From: Oscillospiraceae bacterium
GTDB lineage: Bacteria > Bacillota > Clostridia > Oscillospirales > Ruminococcaceae
NCBI GenBank assembly: GCA_017532085.1
Contig: JAFXJT010000013.1
Location: 1-47,355, forward strand
DNA length: 47,355 nucleotides
Direction: 5' to 3'
In this document: positions 24,371 to 32,558 of the stretch, piece after piece
Numbering within the stretch: position 1 is the first letter of the stretch
Layout: each line of letters starts with the position of its first letter
The notes under the pieces: generated by a model
Databases searched by the model: none
Told to the model about the DNA's origin: nothing
Seen by the model: the letters and a program-made list of their open reading frames with translations, nothing else
Position numbers and translations under genes: made by a program

Positions 24371-25388
24371 AAGCTCCTGCGATGAAACAGCGGCAGCAAT
24401 CGTAGAGAATGGCAGAGTGATTTTGTCCAATGTCATTGCATCACAGGCTTTGGAGCATCAGAAATACGGTGGTGTGGTACCGGAGTTGGCATCGCGTCGT
24501 CATTGTGAAAATATTCTTTCTGTGGTACAGCAAGCCTTGCGGGATGCAGATATGACTTTGCAGGATGTGGATGCGATTGCCGTTACGTTTGCACCCGGCC
24601 TGATCGGTGCATTGCTGGTGGGAGTCAGTTTTGCCAAAGGATTGGCGCTTGCCACCGGAAAGCCTCTCATTCCCGTGCATCATACCGAGGGGCATGCAGC
24701 TGCAAATTATTTGCTGCATCCGCAGCTGGAGCCTCCCTATCTTGCGTTGATTGTCAGCGGCGGACATACTCGTATTGCCGAGGTAACGGACTATACCGAA
24801 TTTCGTACCATTGGACGTACCAGAGATGATGCTGCCGGTGAATGCTTTGATAAATGTGCACGTGCAATGTCATTTCCATATCCCGGTGGCCTGCATATTG
24901 ATCTTGCAGCAAAGGAAGGAAATCCTCAGGCATTTTCGTTGCCAAAACCCAAAATCGAGGATTCTCCATATGATTTCAGTTTTTCCGGACTGAAAACAGC
25001 TGTTGTCAATATGCTGCATCATGCGGATCAATGTCATGAAATCATAGATCGCAGCGATCTGGCAGCATCCTTGCAGGAAAACATTGCTTCAGTATTGACT
25101 GAAAAAACCATTGCTGCGGCAAAGGAATTCGGATATACTACTATTGCACTTTCCGGAGGTGTTTCCGCCAATTCTGGTGTAAGGGAAAAATTATCCGCAG
25201 CTTGTGCAGCAGAAGGCTATACTTTGTATATGCCGACCATTGCGTTATGTGGGGATAATGCTGCAATGATTGCCAGTCAAGGCTATTATAATTATCTTGC
25301 AGGAATCACTGCGGATGAAAGCCTCAATGCTATGGCCTCCAAAGAGCTGCATGGGGAATCTGTGAATCTGACAGGAAGGAACACTTGA
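24351..25388 (+). CDS. tsaD: tRNA N6-adenosine threonylcarbamoyltransferase
   Basis: 345 aa, normal length. It transfers the threonylcarbamoyl group to A37 of ANN-reading tRNAs together with TsaB, TsaC and TsaE. It starts with the family signature LGIESSCDET and has the metal-binding HHTEGHAAAN and the GGHT and AGECFDK nucleotide-site motifs. A longer frame upstream is only overlap with ttcA. The ATG at 24351 was chosen because it matches family starts, leaving a 20-bp overlap with ttcA. cysK starts 4 bp after the stop. None of the partner genes tsaB, tsaC or tsaE lies in the window. Confidence 0.95.
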   Translation: MRILGIESSCDETAAAIVENGRVILSNVIASQALEHQKYGGVVPELASRRHCENILSVVQQALRDADMTLQDVDAIAVTFAPGLIGALLVGVSFAKGLALATGKPLIPVHHTEGHAAANYLLHPQLEPPYLALIVSGGHTRIAEVTDYTEFRTIGRTRDDAAGECFDKCARAMSFPYPGGLHIDLAAKEGNPQAFSLPKPKIEDSPYDFSFSGLKTAVVNMLHHADQCHEIIDRSDLAASLQENIASVLTEKTIAAAKEFGYTTIALSGGVSANSGVREKLSAACAAEGYTLYMPTIALCGDNAAMIASQGYYNYLAGITADESLNAMASKELHGESVNLTGRNT

Positions 25389-25392
25389 AGAT

Positions 25393-26328
25393 ATGAAGCT
25401 ATATCATAATTTCAGTGAGCTTGTTGGGCACACGCCTTTATTATTGCTGGAACGTTTTTGTAGTATGCATCGATTATCTGCATCCATTGCTGTAAAGCTT
25501 GAGTTTTATAACCCTGCCGGCAGTGTCAAAGATCGTGCGGCTGTGTATATGATTCAAGATCTCATGGCAAACGGTTTGCTTCACGAAGGCGATACGATCA
25601 TTGAGCCAACCAGCGGCAATACCGGCATAGGATTATCTGCTGCTGCTGCGCAATATGGTCTGCGTGTGATCTTGACTATGCCCGATAGTATGAGCGTCGA
25701 ACGACGGAATTTACTAAAAGCCCATGGCGCTGAGCTTGTATTGACCGAGGGTACTCTTGGTATGGCGGGTGCCATTGAGAAAGCATATGCTTTACAGCAG
25801 GAGATTCCTCATTCTATGATTCCGGGACAATTTGTAAATCCTGCCAATGTACGAGCTCATTATGAGACCACAGGTCCTGAAATCTGGTCGGATACCGATG
25901 GCAATGTAGCTGCCTTTGTAGCAGGCGTTGGGACAGGAGGCACATTGACCGGTACCGCTCGTTATTTGAAAGAACAGAATCCCCATGTGCAGATTGTCGC
26001 AGTGGAACCCTTTGGTTCACAGGTCCTTGCCGGTAAGGCAAAAGGGACGCATGGCTTGCAGGGGATTGGTGCCGGGTTTATTCCGGAGATTATGGATTGC
26101 TCTGTGTATGATCGCTTGGAGCCGATTACAGAGGAGGAAGCATATGCTGCCTGTCGTCAGGTGGCACAGCTTGAGGGCATCCTCATTGGTATATCCGGCG
26201 GTGCTGCATTATCTGCGGCAGTAAAACTTGCCGGACAATCTGAAATGGAAGGCAAGCTGATTGTTGCACTGATGCCTGACAGTGGTGAGCATTATCTTTC
26301 CATGAATCTGTTTTCTAATCCCGAGTAA
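25393..26328 (+). CDS. cysK: Cysteine synthase (O-acetylserine sulfhydrylase)
   Basis: 311 aa. A fold-type II PLP enzyme making cysteine from O-acetylserine and sulfide. PLP is held by K46 in NPAGSVKDR; the substrate loop is TSGNTG (73-78) and the phosphate-binding loop GVGTGGTLTG. Length is typical for CysK or CysM. The start has only a weak ribosome site, consistent with coupling to tsaD, which ends 4 bp upstream. No cysteine-responsive element was seen. The substrate is inferred from the family; CysM-like or cystathionine synthase-like specificity cannot be excluded. Confidence 0.9.
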   Translation: MKLYHNFSELVGHTPLLLLERFCSMHRLSASIAVKLEFYNPAGSVKDRAAVYMIQDLMANGLLHEGDTIIEPTSGNTGIGLSAAAAQYGLRVILTMPDSMSVERRNLLKAHGAELVLTEGTLGMAGAIEKAYALQQEIPHSMIPGQFVNPANVRAHYETTGPEIWSDTDGNVAAFVAGVGTGGTLTGTARYLKEQNPHVQIVAVEPFGSQVLAGKAKGTHGLQGIGAGFIPEIMDCSVYDRLEPITEEEAYAACRQVAQLEGILIGISGGAALSAAVKLAGQSEMEGKLIVALMPDSGEHYLSMNLFSNPE

Positions 26329-26341
26329 AGGAATAAAAGGT

Positions 26342-27433
26342 ATGAGATCCCGTGTGTTTTTGATTCCGATGTTGTGTTTGATGGTTGCTTTGCTGACATC
26401 TTGTTCTGCGCAATGGGGATCGTCGAAAATCGAGTTTCCTTCCGTGTCGCTGACTACTACAACAACCACCACATATGCAGCTACCGTTCCTACAGATACC
26501 GCACCGATTCTGAATCAGACCTTGAATCCGCTGACCGGTGAAGCCGGATATTCGGAAGCTGCTGTCGGAAAACGACCGGTTGCTGTCATGGTGAATAATA
26601 TCACAGTATCTTTGCCGCAATATGGAATTGCTGCTGCAGATATTGTGTATGAGATTCCGGTTGAGGCCGGTATTACTCGATTGATGGCAGTATACGCTGA
26701 TTATACAAAGGTACCCTCTGTTTGCTCCGTGCGCAGCTGTCGGTATTATTATCCGATCATTGCTTTTGGCATGGATGCGATTTATTGCCATTGGGGCTCT
26801 GATCAGACCATTGCGATGGATACGCTGAAGCGTTTGAAAATAGATCGTCTGGATGGTGGTACCAACGGATGGCAGAAATGCTATTTTCGTGATGCACAAC
26901 GAGCGGAGCAATATAATCCGGAGCATACCGGTTACCTGGATGGTGCCAAACTGCCGCAAACCATCGAAGCGATGGGATTTCGGACGAATACCGATAAAAA
27001 ACCTGCCTTTCATTTCCGTGCGCCGGGAGAAAAGGTAGGTGCGGGCAGCACTTGTAATACTGCGGTGCTGCATTTCTCAAAAGCGTATTGGAGCACATTC
27101 ACATATGATGCCGCTTCGTGCACCTATTTGAAACAGCATAGCGGAAAACCGCATATGGATAGTCATACGAATACGCAGCTTCGTTTTACCAATTTGTTTA
27201 TTCTGCAAACCGAGATTCAGACACGTCCAGACAAATATCTGATGGACGTGGCTCTTGATGGGGGAAGCGGATGGTATATTTCGGCAGGAACGGTGCAGGA
27301 GATTACATGGAAGAAAGCCAATGAGGCAGCGCCGATTGTCGTATATGACGCAAATGGAAGTGAACTTCCGGTGAATGCCGGAAAGAGTTATATCGGACTG
27401 ATCGATTTCGATCGCAACATTGAGTTAGGCTGA
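26342..27433 (+). CDS. DUF3048 (YerB-like) lipoprotein
   Basis: 363 aa. The lipoprotein signal ends LLTSC (C21), followed by a Thr/Ser-rich linker (about 30-55). The N-terminal DUF3048 domain starts at about 60 with NPLTGEAGY and AVGKRPVAVMVNN, then PQYGIAAADIVYEIPVEAG and a SVRSCRYYY segment. The YerB-like C-terminal domain has a GSGWYISAGTVQEITW stretch. It is exported and lipid-anchored. The function is unknown; YerB-like proteins are common in Firmicutes. The ATG is 13 bp after cysK, with AAAGG upstream. It is part of the operon and ends 1 bp before the next gene. Confidence 0.88.
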   Translation: MRSRVFLIPMLCLMVALLTSCSAQWGSSKIEFPSVSLTTTTTTTYAATVPTDTAPILNQTLNPLTGEAGYSEAAVGKRPVAVMVNNITVSLPQYGIAAADIVYEIPVEAGITRLMAVYADYTKVPSVCSVRSCRYYYPIIAFGMDAIYCHWGSDQTIAMDTLKRLKIDRLDGGTNGWQKCYFRDAQRAEQYNPEHTGYLDGAKLPQTIEAMGFRTNTDKKPAFHFRAPGEKVGAGSTCNTAVLHFSKAYWSTFTYDAASCTYLKQHSGKPHMDSHTNTQLRFTNLFILQTEIQTRPDKYLMDVALDGGSGWYISAGTVQEITWKKANEAAPIVVYDANGSELPVNAGKSYIGLIDFDRNIELG

Positions 27434-27434
27434 T

Positions 27435-28160
27435 ATGGAAGTATTTTTTGAAACATTAAAACATGGCTTGTATGTTTGCCGCAGTGAATGGCATACCTTT
27501 GGAACGGACGCTTTTTTACTGACAGGCTTTTCGAAATATCGTTCCAAGGATCGTGTGTGTGATCTGGGAACAGGCTGCGGAATCATCCCTTTGCTGATGC
27601 AGCGCAGTGGTGCTCCGAAAGAGATTTATGCGGTAGATATTCAGCCTGAAGCCATTGCACAGCTTCAAATGGCAATGGATCGTGCTGAGCAGCCGTTATC
27701 GATTCATCCGATCTGTGCCGATTTGTGTACGTTATGGGATGAAGCACCACTCTATCAATTGGATCTGGTAACATGCAATCCGCCGTATAAGTCATCCGAA
27801 ACCGGCATTTTGTCTCAATTACCTGCCCATCAGATTGCACGGCATGAGGTGGCATGTGATATTTCGGATATTTGTCACGCTGCAGCACGATTGCTGCGGT
27901 ATCATGGCAGATTTTGTCTTTGCTGTCGGCCGGAGCGCTTAACTGATGTGATGTGTGCTATGCGTGCTGCAAAAATCGAGCCAAAACGCTTGCGGCTGGT
28001 ATGTAAGGATCCGGATTCTCAGCCATGGCTTTTTCTGTTAGAGGGCAAAAAGGATGCGAAACCCTTTTTACAGATTGAACCGACTTTATTTGTACGCAGT
28101 GGTGAGGGCATGACCTCAGAGGCAGCACAGATTTGTCATTTCGGAGAGGAGTACTTATGA
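27435..28160 (+). CDS. tRNA1(Val) (adenine37-N6)-methyltransferase-like protein (YfiC/YabB)
   Basis: 241 aa. A Rossmann SAM-binding fold with the SAM loop DLGTGCGI (43-50), the acidic VDIQPEA motif, and NPPY (115-118), which marks N6-adenine or N5-glutamine methyltransferases. The N-terminus (about 20-30) has the GTDAFLL motif of the YfiC/TrmN6 group. Pairing with rsmI (ATGA overlap at 28157-28160) matches the yabB-yabC neighbourhood of Bacillus and supports the RNA methyltransferase call. It starts 1 bp after the DUF3048 stop, so translation is probably coupled. The exact target is inferred. Confidence 0.85.
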   Translation: MEVFFETLKHGLYVCRSEWHTFGTDAFLLTGFSKYRSKDRVCDLGTGCGIIPLLMQRSGAPKEIYAVDIQPEAIAQLQMAMDRAEQPLSIHPICADLCTLWDEAPLYQLDLVTCNPPYKSSETGILSQLPAHQIARHEVACDISDICHAAARLLRYHGRFCLCCRPERLTDVMCAMRAAKIEPKRLRLVCKDPDSQPWLFLLEGKKDAKPFLQIEPTLFVRSGEGMTSEAAQICHFGEEYL

Positions 28161-28990
28161 GCGGGATCTTGTATGTAGTTGGTACACCGATCGGCAATCT
28201 TGGGGATATCACCGCACGTCAGTTGGAAATTCTGGCTGCAGTGGATATTATTGCCGCAGAGGATACGCGTGTAACACGAAAACTGCTTTCTCATTTTGAT
28301 ATTCATACGCCTTTGACCAGTTATCACGAGCACAGTACACAAACGGTTCGGGATGGCTTGCTTGCACGATTAGCAGCAGGAGAATCCATGGCGGTTGTGA
28401 GCGATGCCGGTATGCCTTGCATATCTGATCCCGGTGCAAAGCTTATCTTGCAGGCACAGCAGATGCAAATACCGATTCAGGTCGTGCCGGGACCCAGTGC
28501 AGCGATTTCAGCACTTGCGATTTCCGGACAGGATACCGGCAGATTTTGTTTTGAAGGCTTCCTTTCAGTAACGAAAAAACAGAGGTATTCTCATTTGCAG
28601 GCACTGCAGCATGAAACGCGTACTATGATTTTCTATGAAGCACCCCATAAATTGAAGAATACATTACAGGATATGCTGCAGACCTTTGGTGATCGTTCCA
28701 TTTCCATATGCCGCGAATTGACGAAGCTCCACGAAGAGGTTTGCAAAACCACGTTATCGGAGGCAGTTGCCTATTATGAAACCAATACGCCGAGAGGGGA
28801 ATATGTATTGGTGATTGCAGGGGAACCGCCGCTTGCTGTAACGGATGAAATGTCCTTGGAAGATGCTTTGGTGCTTGTACGAGCACATATGGAGCAAGGA
28901 CTGCGGACTGCGGATGCTTGTCGTGAGGCGGCAGCACAAACAGGATTCTCCAAACGAGAACTCTACCAAGCGATTCTGAAGCAGGAATAA
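28157..28990 (+). CDS. rsmI: 16S rRNA (cytidine1402-2'-O)-methyltransferase
   Basis: 277 aa, usual length. It methylates the ribose of C1402 in the decoding centre using SAM. The N-terminal family signature YVVGTPIGNLGDIT is clear, followed by AAEDTRVT, the VSDAGMPCISDPG loop and GPSAAISALAISG. The C-terminal part ends with the RsmI-type TGFSKRELYQAIL helix. The ATG at 28157 has GGAGAGGAG upstream and overlaps the previous stop. It is the last gene of the operon, 3 bp before a strong terminator. Confidence 0.95.
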   Translation: MSGILYVVGTPIGNLGDITARQLEILAAVDIIAAEDTRVTRKLLSHFDIHTPLTSYHEHSTQTVRDGLLARLAAGESMAVVSDAGMPCISDPGAKLILQAQQMQIPIQVVPGPSAAISALAISGQDTGRFCFEGFLSVTKKQRYSHLQALQHETRTMIFYEAPHKLKNTLQDMLQTFGDRSISICRELTKLHEEVCKTTLSEAVAYYETNTPRGEYVLVIAGEPPLAVTDEMSLEDALVLVRAHMEQGLRTADACREAAAQTGFSKRELYQAILKQE

Positions 28991-28993
28991 TCA

Positions 28994-29033
28994 AAAGCCT
29001 GAGAAGACATAAGCTTTTGTCTTCTCAGGCTTT
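28994..29033 (+). terminator. Intrinsic terminator of the 20733-28990 operon
   Basis: 16-bp perfect stem (28994-29009 with 29018-29033), loop TAAGCTTT, then GCTTGTT. It may also stop corA, which ends at 29055 on the other strand. Confidence 0.85.
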
Positions 29034-29054
29034 GCTTGTTGTGTTATTGGAGAA

Positions 29055-29984
29055 TCAATCCTTGCGATGGCGTAGTAACATAAAAGCGACCACTGCGGTA
29101 GCACATACTGCAATTGCAGTGGGAAACCAAGTTGTGGGAATGGGCAAACCGGCAGTATTCATGCCATAGAAGCTGAAGATCATGGTGGGGATTGACATGA
29201 TTACCGTGATAACAGTTAATCGGGACATAACCGCATTTTGATTATTGGCAATGACATAAGAGAATGCATCCATCAATACAGCCAGAATACCGCTGTAAAT
29301 GCTGGCCATCTCAATTGCCTGCTTTAACTCGATGGATACGTCATCCATCAAATCCTGATCGTCTTCATAGAGCTTGACAACACGGCCTCGCTGAATCTTT
29401 TCAATGGTATTCAGATTGGCTTTAAGAGAAGTGGAAAAATAAACCAGAGATTTCTCCAGACCCATAAGCTGTACCAGCTCATGATTTTTCATAGCACCGC
29501 TGAGTTGACGCTCCATGGAATAAGAGATTTTATCAATTTGCTTCAGATAGGTGACAAATCCGGCAGAAATACGCATGAGAATTTGCAGAATGAAGCGTGT
29601 TTTCATTTGCGTATACACATTCGGCACAGCACCTTCAGCGATATTTGTCATGATCTGGTTCTGACGCAAGGAGATGGTGAAAACATAATCCGGCGTTGTG
29701 ATAATGCCAAGCGGCACAGTATAAAACAGAAGAGTATCACTTTGCTCCTGTTTTTCGGCAACAGCGGTATCTACAATAATCAGAGTCTGATTATCCTCAC
29801 GCTCCACACGGGAAGATTCTTCTTCATCCAACGATGAACGAACAAAACCCACATCCAGACCATATTCAACTGTCAGGATTTCAAATTCTTCGGATGTAGG
29901 CTCATAAACAGAGATCCAGCAACCGGGTTCCGGCTGCGGCAGTGCATGGATTTTTCCTTCGATTGTTTTGTAAAAACGGATCAT
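29055..29984 (-). CDS. corA: CorA-family magnesium/divalent cation transporter
   Basis: 309 aa. The first about 245 residues form the cytoplasmic alpha/beta funnel and long helices. Two membrane helices follow at about 254-273 and 286-303. The signature YGMN (GMN 274-276) closes the first helix and forms the selectivity filter. The C-terminus is short and basic (RHRKD), as in the family. GGGAGG lies 9 nt before the ATG at 29984. A candidate promoter is on the minus strand at 30043-30071 (TTGCAA, 17 bp, TACAAA). I saw no M-box or other magnesium riboswitch in the leader. Members may carry Mg, Co or Ni. Confidence 0.93.
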   Translation of the reverse strand: MIRFYKTIEGKIHALPQPEPGCWISVYEPTSEEFEILTVEYGLDVGFVRSSLDEEESSRVEREDNQTLIIVDTAVAEKQEQSDTLLFYTVPLGIITTPDYVFTISLRQNQIMTNIAEGAVPNVYTQMKTRFILQILMRISAGFVTYLKQIDKISYSMERQLSGAMKNHELVQLMGLEKSLVYFSTSLKANLNTIEKIQRGRVVKLYEDDQDLMDDVSIELKQAIEMASIYSGILAVLMDAFSYVIANNQNAVMSRLTVITVIMSIPTMIFSFYGMNTAGLPIPTTWFPTAIAVCATAVVAFMLLRHRKD

Positions 29985-30042
29985 ATCAAACAGCCTCCCG
30001 TGATTCTGGTGTGTTATGGGGGATCAGCAATCTCGTAATCGC

Positions 30043-30071
30043 TTTGTAACAACTTACGGGAAAAGTTGCAA
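30043..30071 (-). promoter_or_regulatory. Candidate promoter of corA
   Basis: Minus strand TTGCAA (30066-30071), 17-bp spacer, TACAAA (30043-30048) with extended -10 TG. It falls within a CAACTT/AAGTTG inverted repeat region. Hexamer matches are moderate. Confidence 0.4.
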
Positions 30072-30128
30072 TTTGGTGACAAATCTATATCAATTCGGAA
30101 CCAAAGCGGTTACAATTTGAATATTTAC

Positions 30129-30157
30129 TTGCATTTCGGTAAGAAATCTGGTATGCT
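30129..30157 (+). promoter_or_regulatory. Promoter of the orphan RNA
   Basis: TTGCAT (30129-30134), 17-bp spacer, TATGCT (30152-30157). It points away from corA into a region with no plus-strand gene. Predicted start about 30164. Confidence 0.65.
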
Positions 30158-30163
30158 GAACAT

Positions 30164-30375
30164 AAGGAAATACGCAGCATTCTGAGTCAGGCAGAAAGCC
30201 GGCGAATTCCTTAGGCAATATTGTTTGTTCGTCATGAAACAATATATCGGTAGCTGCTTTCTGCGGCACTGATGCTGCCGCAGTCATGAAATTGCGGGAT
30301 CCGGAATGAAACGCTGACAGGCATACTCTTTTGGATCCTATCCCTGCTGTTACACCCGCAGCAGGGTATTTTTTT
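30164..30375 (+). ncRNA. Probable free-standing structured small RNA, family not identified
   Basis: The 389-bp gap between alaX and corA (29985-30373) has no credible gene. On the plus strand it holds a promoter, about 210 nt rich in hairpins, and an intrinsic terminator. Stems seen: TAAGGAA/TTCCTTA (30163-30169 with 30207-30213) enclosing TTCTG/CAGAA; ATATTGTTT/AAACAATAT (from about 30219 to 30245); CTGCGGCA/TGCCGCAG (about 30261-30283); a GGATCC pair (about 30298 and 30333); then the terminator. The gene downstream is on the other strand, so it is not a leader. The multi-hairpin shape argues against a 6S-type rod, and no SRP, tmRNA or RNase P signature is present. It may be a regulatory RNA, but the identity is open. 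Confidence 0.55.
30342..30375 (+). terminator. Intrinsic terminator of the orphan RNA
   Basis: CCCTGCTG (30342-30349) pairs with CAGCAGGG (30359-30366), then TATTTTTTT. The T-run overlaps the end of alaX on the opposite strand. Confidence 0.85.
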
Positions 30376-31546
30376 ATTGTTTCGAAAAATAAGCTTCGAT
30401 TTCTGCACGTGTTGCGTGCATGGTACCTTGTATCATCTGATCGGAACCGCCGCCGCGTCCATTGAGCGCACTGTTATATTCTTTGGAAGCGCTGCGCAGA
30501 GCAATGGTGTTGCTGCCGATGATATAGCGATATCCATCGGTATCATTTCCGAGAAATGCCGCACAAACGCCGCCGCTGATGGCAACACCTGCATTGACGA
30601 GCTTACGAAGTGTATCTGCATCCAGCAGATCTTCAAAGAGCAGCAGATTGCCTTCTGTGGGCTGCAGCTGTGCAATTTTGCAGTCCAACAGAGCCTGCCG
30701 AAGCTTTGCCTGTTGTTCTCGTTCCGATTGCATATTCTTCAGCAATCGTTCTACAGCAGATGCCGTTTCAAGCTGTTTGGCAGACAGCATATTGGAGATC
30801 CGAGCAGTATTCTCAATACGCTTCGTGTAATCATCCAGAGCATCCAGACCGCAAAGCATATGCACACGAACTCCGCTTTTCCAGTTTTCGGAATCGAGGA
30901 TTTTGATGCAGCCGATCTGACCGGTTGTATTGACGTGAGGTGCGCAGCAAGCGCAGCAATCCCAATCGGCGATGGTGACAATGCGAAGATCATCGATATT
31001 GTCAAGCTTTGAGCGGTAATCCAGAGCACATGCCTCCTCCGCAGTAGGGTAGGAGACTGTCACTGCAACATTCATTGCAACCACACGGTTGGCAATATAC
31101 TCCACAAAAGCAAGCTCTGCATCTGTCAATATACCATTGAAATCAACAGTAACCTCATCGCTGCCCAGATGGAATCCTACATTGTCGTAGCCAAATTGAC
31201 TGTGGACAATACCGGAAATCAGATGCTCACCGGTATGATTCTGCATTTTTCGCAAACGCTGTTCCCAGTTGAGTACACCGACTACGGTTTCTCCAACCGG
31301 AAGAGGAACATCTGTGTAATGCAGAAGCTCGCCGTCTTGGATCTGGACATCCAGTACGACTGCATTTCCCAGATTACCGGTATCTGCGGTTTGACCGCCG
31401 CCTTCGGGAAAAAATGCAGTTTGATCCAGTATAATGGCATATTCTGCACCACAAGGGCTATCCTTACCAATCAATTGACACGAAAGAACCTGTGCGGTAA
31501 AATCACGCAGCATACCATCTGTTTCATAAAGCTTTTTGGTTACCAT
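30374..31546 (-). CDS. AlaX-type alanyl-tRNA editing protein with DHHA1 domain
   Basis: 390 aa. The N-terminal part resembles the beta-barrel in front of the AlaRS editing domain (FFPEGGGQ at 45-52). The editing domain has the zinc motifs H104-x3-H108 (HTGEH) and C200-x3-H204. The C-terminal about 150 residues form a coiled coil plus DHHA1 domain with GRGGGS near 367. There is no aminoacylation domain, so it is a free-standing trans-editor that hydrolyses mischarged Ser- or Gly-tRNA(Ala). Length fits the long AlaX class with DHHA1. It has a good promoter at 31599-31627 and a GGAG-type site upstream of the ATG. Confidence 0.9.
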   Translation of the reverse strand: MVTKKLYETDGMLRDFTAQVLSCQLIGKDSPCGAEYAIILDQTAFFPEGGGQTADTGNLGNAVVLDVQIQDGELLHYTDVPLPVGETVVGVLNWEQRLRKMQNHTGEHLISGIVHSQFGYDNVGFHLGSDEVTVDFNGILTDAELAFVEYIANRVVAMNVAVTVSYPTAEEACALDYRSKLDNIDDLRIVTIADWDCCACCAPHVNTTGQIGCIKILDSENWKSGVRVHMLCGLDALDDYTKRIENTARISNMLSAKQLETASAVERLLKNMQSEREQQAKLRQALLDCKIAQLQPTEGNLLLFEDLLDADTLRKLVNAGVAISGGVCAAFLGNDTDGYRYIIGSNTIALRSASKEYNSALNGRGGGSDQMIQGTMHATRAEIEAYFSKQ

Positions 31547-31598
31547 AGTTGAGAGAGACTCCTTTCAAAGGGAGCGCACAACGGTCGCTCTGCACAAT

Positions 31599-31627
31599 AT
31601 TATAGCACAAAAAACAGAATTCGTCAA
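31599..31627 (-). promoter_or_regulatory. Sigma-A promoter of the AlaX gene
   Basis: Minus strand TTGACG (31622-31627), 17-bp spacer, TATAAT (31599-31604) with extended -10 TG. Confidence 0.85.
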
Positions 31628-31698
31628 TGCAAAATCCAAAAACTTGATCAAAATCTGCAATCCTTATTCCAATTTCATCTATGGAATCATGGATCAAA

Positions 31699-31739
31699 AA
31701 ACAACAAAACCACTCTGACAGGATGGTCAAAGTGGTTTT
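31699..31739 (-). terminator. Intrinsic terminator of the Spo0A-C gene
   Basis: Minus strand AAAACCACT / AGTGGTTTT (31706-31714 with 31731-31739), with a TGAC/GTCA inner pairing, followed by GTTGTTTTTTG. Confidence 0.8.
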
Positions 31740-31782
31740 CATTGCAAAGTTGATTTTGGGCTTGCCGTAAACAGGCAAGCTT

Positions 31783-32238
31783 TCATAAGAACTGCAACCG
31801 GATCGTTTCGGTAAAGCTGACAAGAAACTCGCGGTTGGTTCTGTAAATGACATCGGAACTGCTTCGGGCACGCTGTTCCCAAGCAAGCGTCAGCGCATGG
31901 CGAATTGCACGTTCCACACAAGCAGGTTTGGTATGGAACTGCTCAGCAATGGCGGGATAGCTGACCATCGAGAGATTATCCAGAAACTGCGGATCCTCAA
32001 GCGCCCTCAAAATAGCGGCACGGATATACTGATATCCACGCAGATGCGGATGAATTCCTTCCACAACAATCAGCGTGCTTACGATTTTTTCCATATTGCT
32101 TTTTGCAAATGCACAAAGATCCTCATAGGATAACTGCATTAAGGCAGCAGATTCGGAAAAATGAGTGAAAATTTTGCATAGGGAATTGCGCAGTGACTCG
32201 CACCGCATTTCCAAACAGATTGATTCATGTGTCGTCAT
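31783..32238 (-). CDS. Receiver-less Spo0A C-terminal domain protein
   Basis: 151 aa. Residues about 50-125 match the DNA-binding domain of Spo0A: a GIHPHLRGYQYIRAAI helix start, then SYPAIAEQF and the recognition helix CVERAIRHALTLAW, close to the VERAIRHAIEVAW of Spo0A. The first about 48 residues are too short for a receiver and show no phospho-acceptor site, so control by phosphorelay is not expected in cis. The C-terminus keeps the TNREFLVSF-type end of Spo0A proteins. It probably binds 0A boxes (TGTCGAA). Two such boxes lie in this window at 17506 and 17557. The ATG at 32238 has GAAGGA upstream, a consensus-like promoter lies at 32341, and a terminator at 31699. It may be an antagonist or a constitutive regulator; which is not shown. 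Confidence 0.85.
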   Translation of the reverse strand: MTTHESICLEMRCESLRNSLCKIFTHFSESAALMQLSYEDLCAFAKSNMEKIVSTLIVVEGIHPHLRGYQYIRAAILRALEDPQFLDNLSMVSYPAIAEQFHTKPACVERAIRHALTLAWEQRARSSSDVIYRTNREFLVSFTETIRLQFL

Positions 32239-32255
32239 CGTTCAACGTCCTTCCT

Positions 32256-32284
32256 CATTAGTTTTTGGCAACCAGTGACTAATG
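32256..32284 (-). repeat. Hairpin at the Spo0A-C translation start region
   Basis: CATTAGT/ACTAATG inverted repeat (32256-32262 and 32278-32284) in the leader. On the minus strand its downstream arm abuts the GAGGAAGGA ribosome site, so folding could affect translation. The effect is inferred. Confidence 0.4.
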
Positions 32285-32340
32285 TGGAACTAGCGAACTT
32301 CATCAGAACACCTTTACAAGGGATACCTTCACACAACACT

Positions 32341-32369
32341 ATTTTACAACATCATTACTGTGTTGTCAA
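32341..32369 (-). promoter_or_regulatory. Sigma-A promoter of the Spo0A-C gene
   Basis: Minus strand TTGACA (32364-32369), 17-bp spacer, TAAAAT (32341-32346). The leader is about 95 nt. The 320-bp gap 32239-32558 holds only this promoter, the leader hairpin and the divergent promoter at 32482. Confidence 0.82.
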
Positions 32370-32481
32370 GGGATAATCACAAAATCTCAACTTGTTTGTA
32401 TTGATTGACAAGAATTCGCATCAAATTCGAACAATATCTGGTTGCTTTTCGTGATAAAAATAGTAAGAACAGAAAATAAGG

Positions 32482-32510
32482 TTGCAATTTTCATGGATTT
32501 GCGATATAAT
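32482..32510 (+). promoter_or_regulatory. Sigma-A promoter of the transglutaminase-like gene
   Basis: TTGCAA (32482-32487), 17-bp spacer, TATAAT (32505-32510). Confidence 0.8.
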
Positions 32511-32558
32511 AAACTCAAAGAATGCGTATCATATCTTTTGAAAATAGGAGTGATGCAA

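Noticed and set aside
29985-30373. Magnesium riboswitch (M-box) in the corA leader
   Set aside because: None of the conserved M-box sequence blocks could be found on the minus strand; the structured signal here is on the plus strand.
30164-30375. 6S RNA identity for the orphan RNA
   Set aside because: 6S RNA folds as one long rod with a central bubble; here independent local hairpins dominate and the ends do not pair well. Not excluded without a covariance-model search.
32427-32438. Spo0A box upstream of the transglutaminase-like gene
   Set aside because: TTCGAACAA differs from TTCGACAA by an inserted base, so the core spacing is broken.
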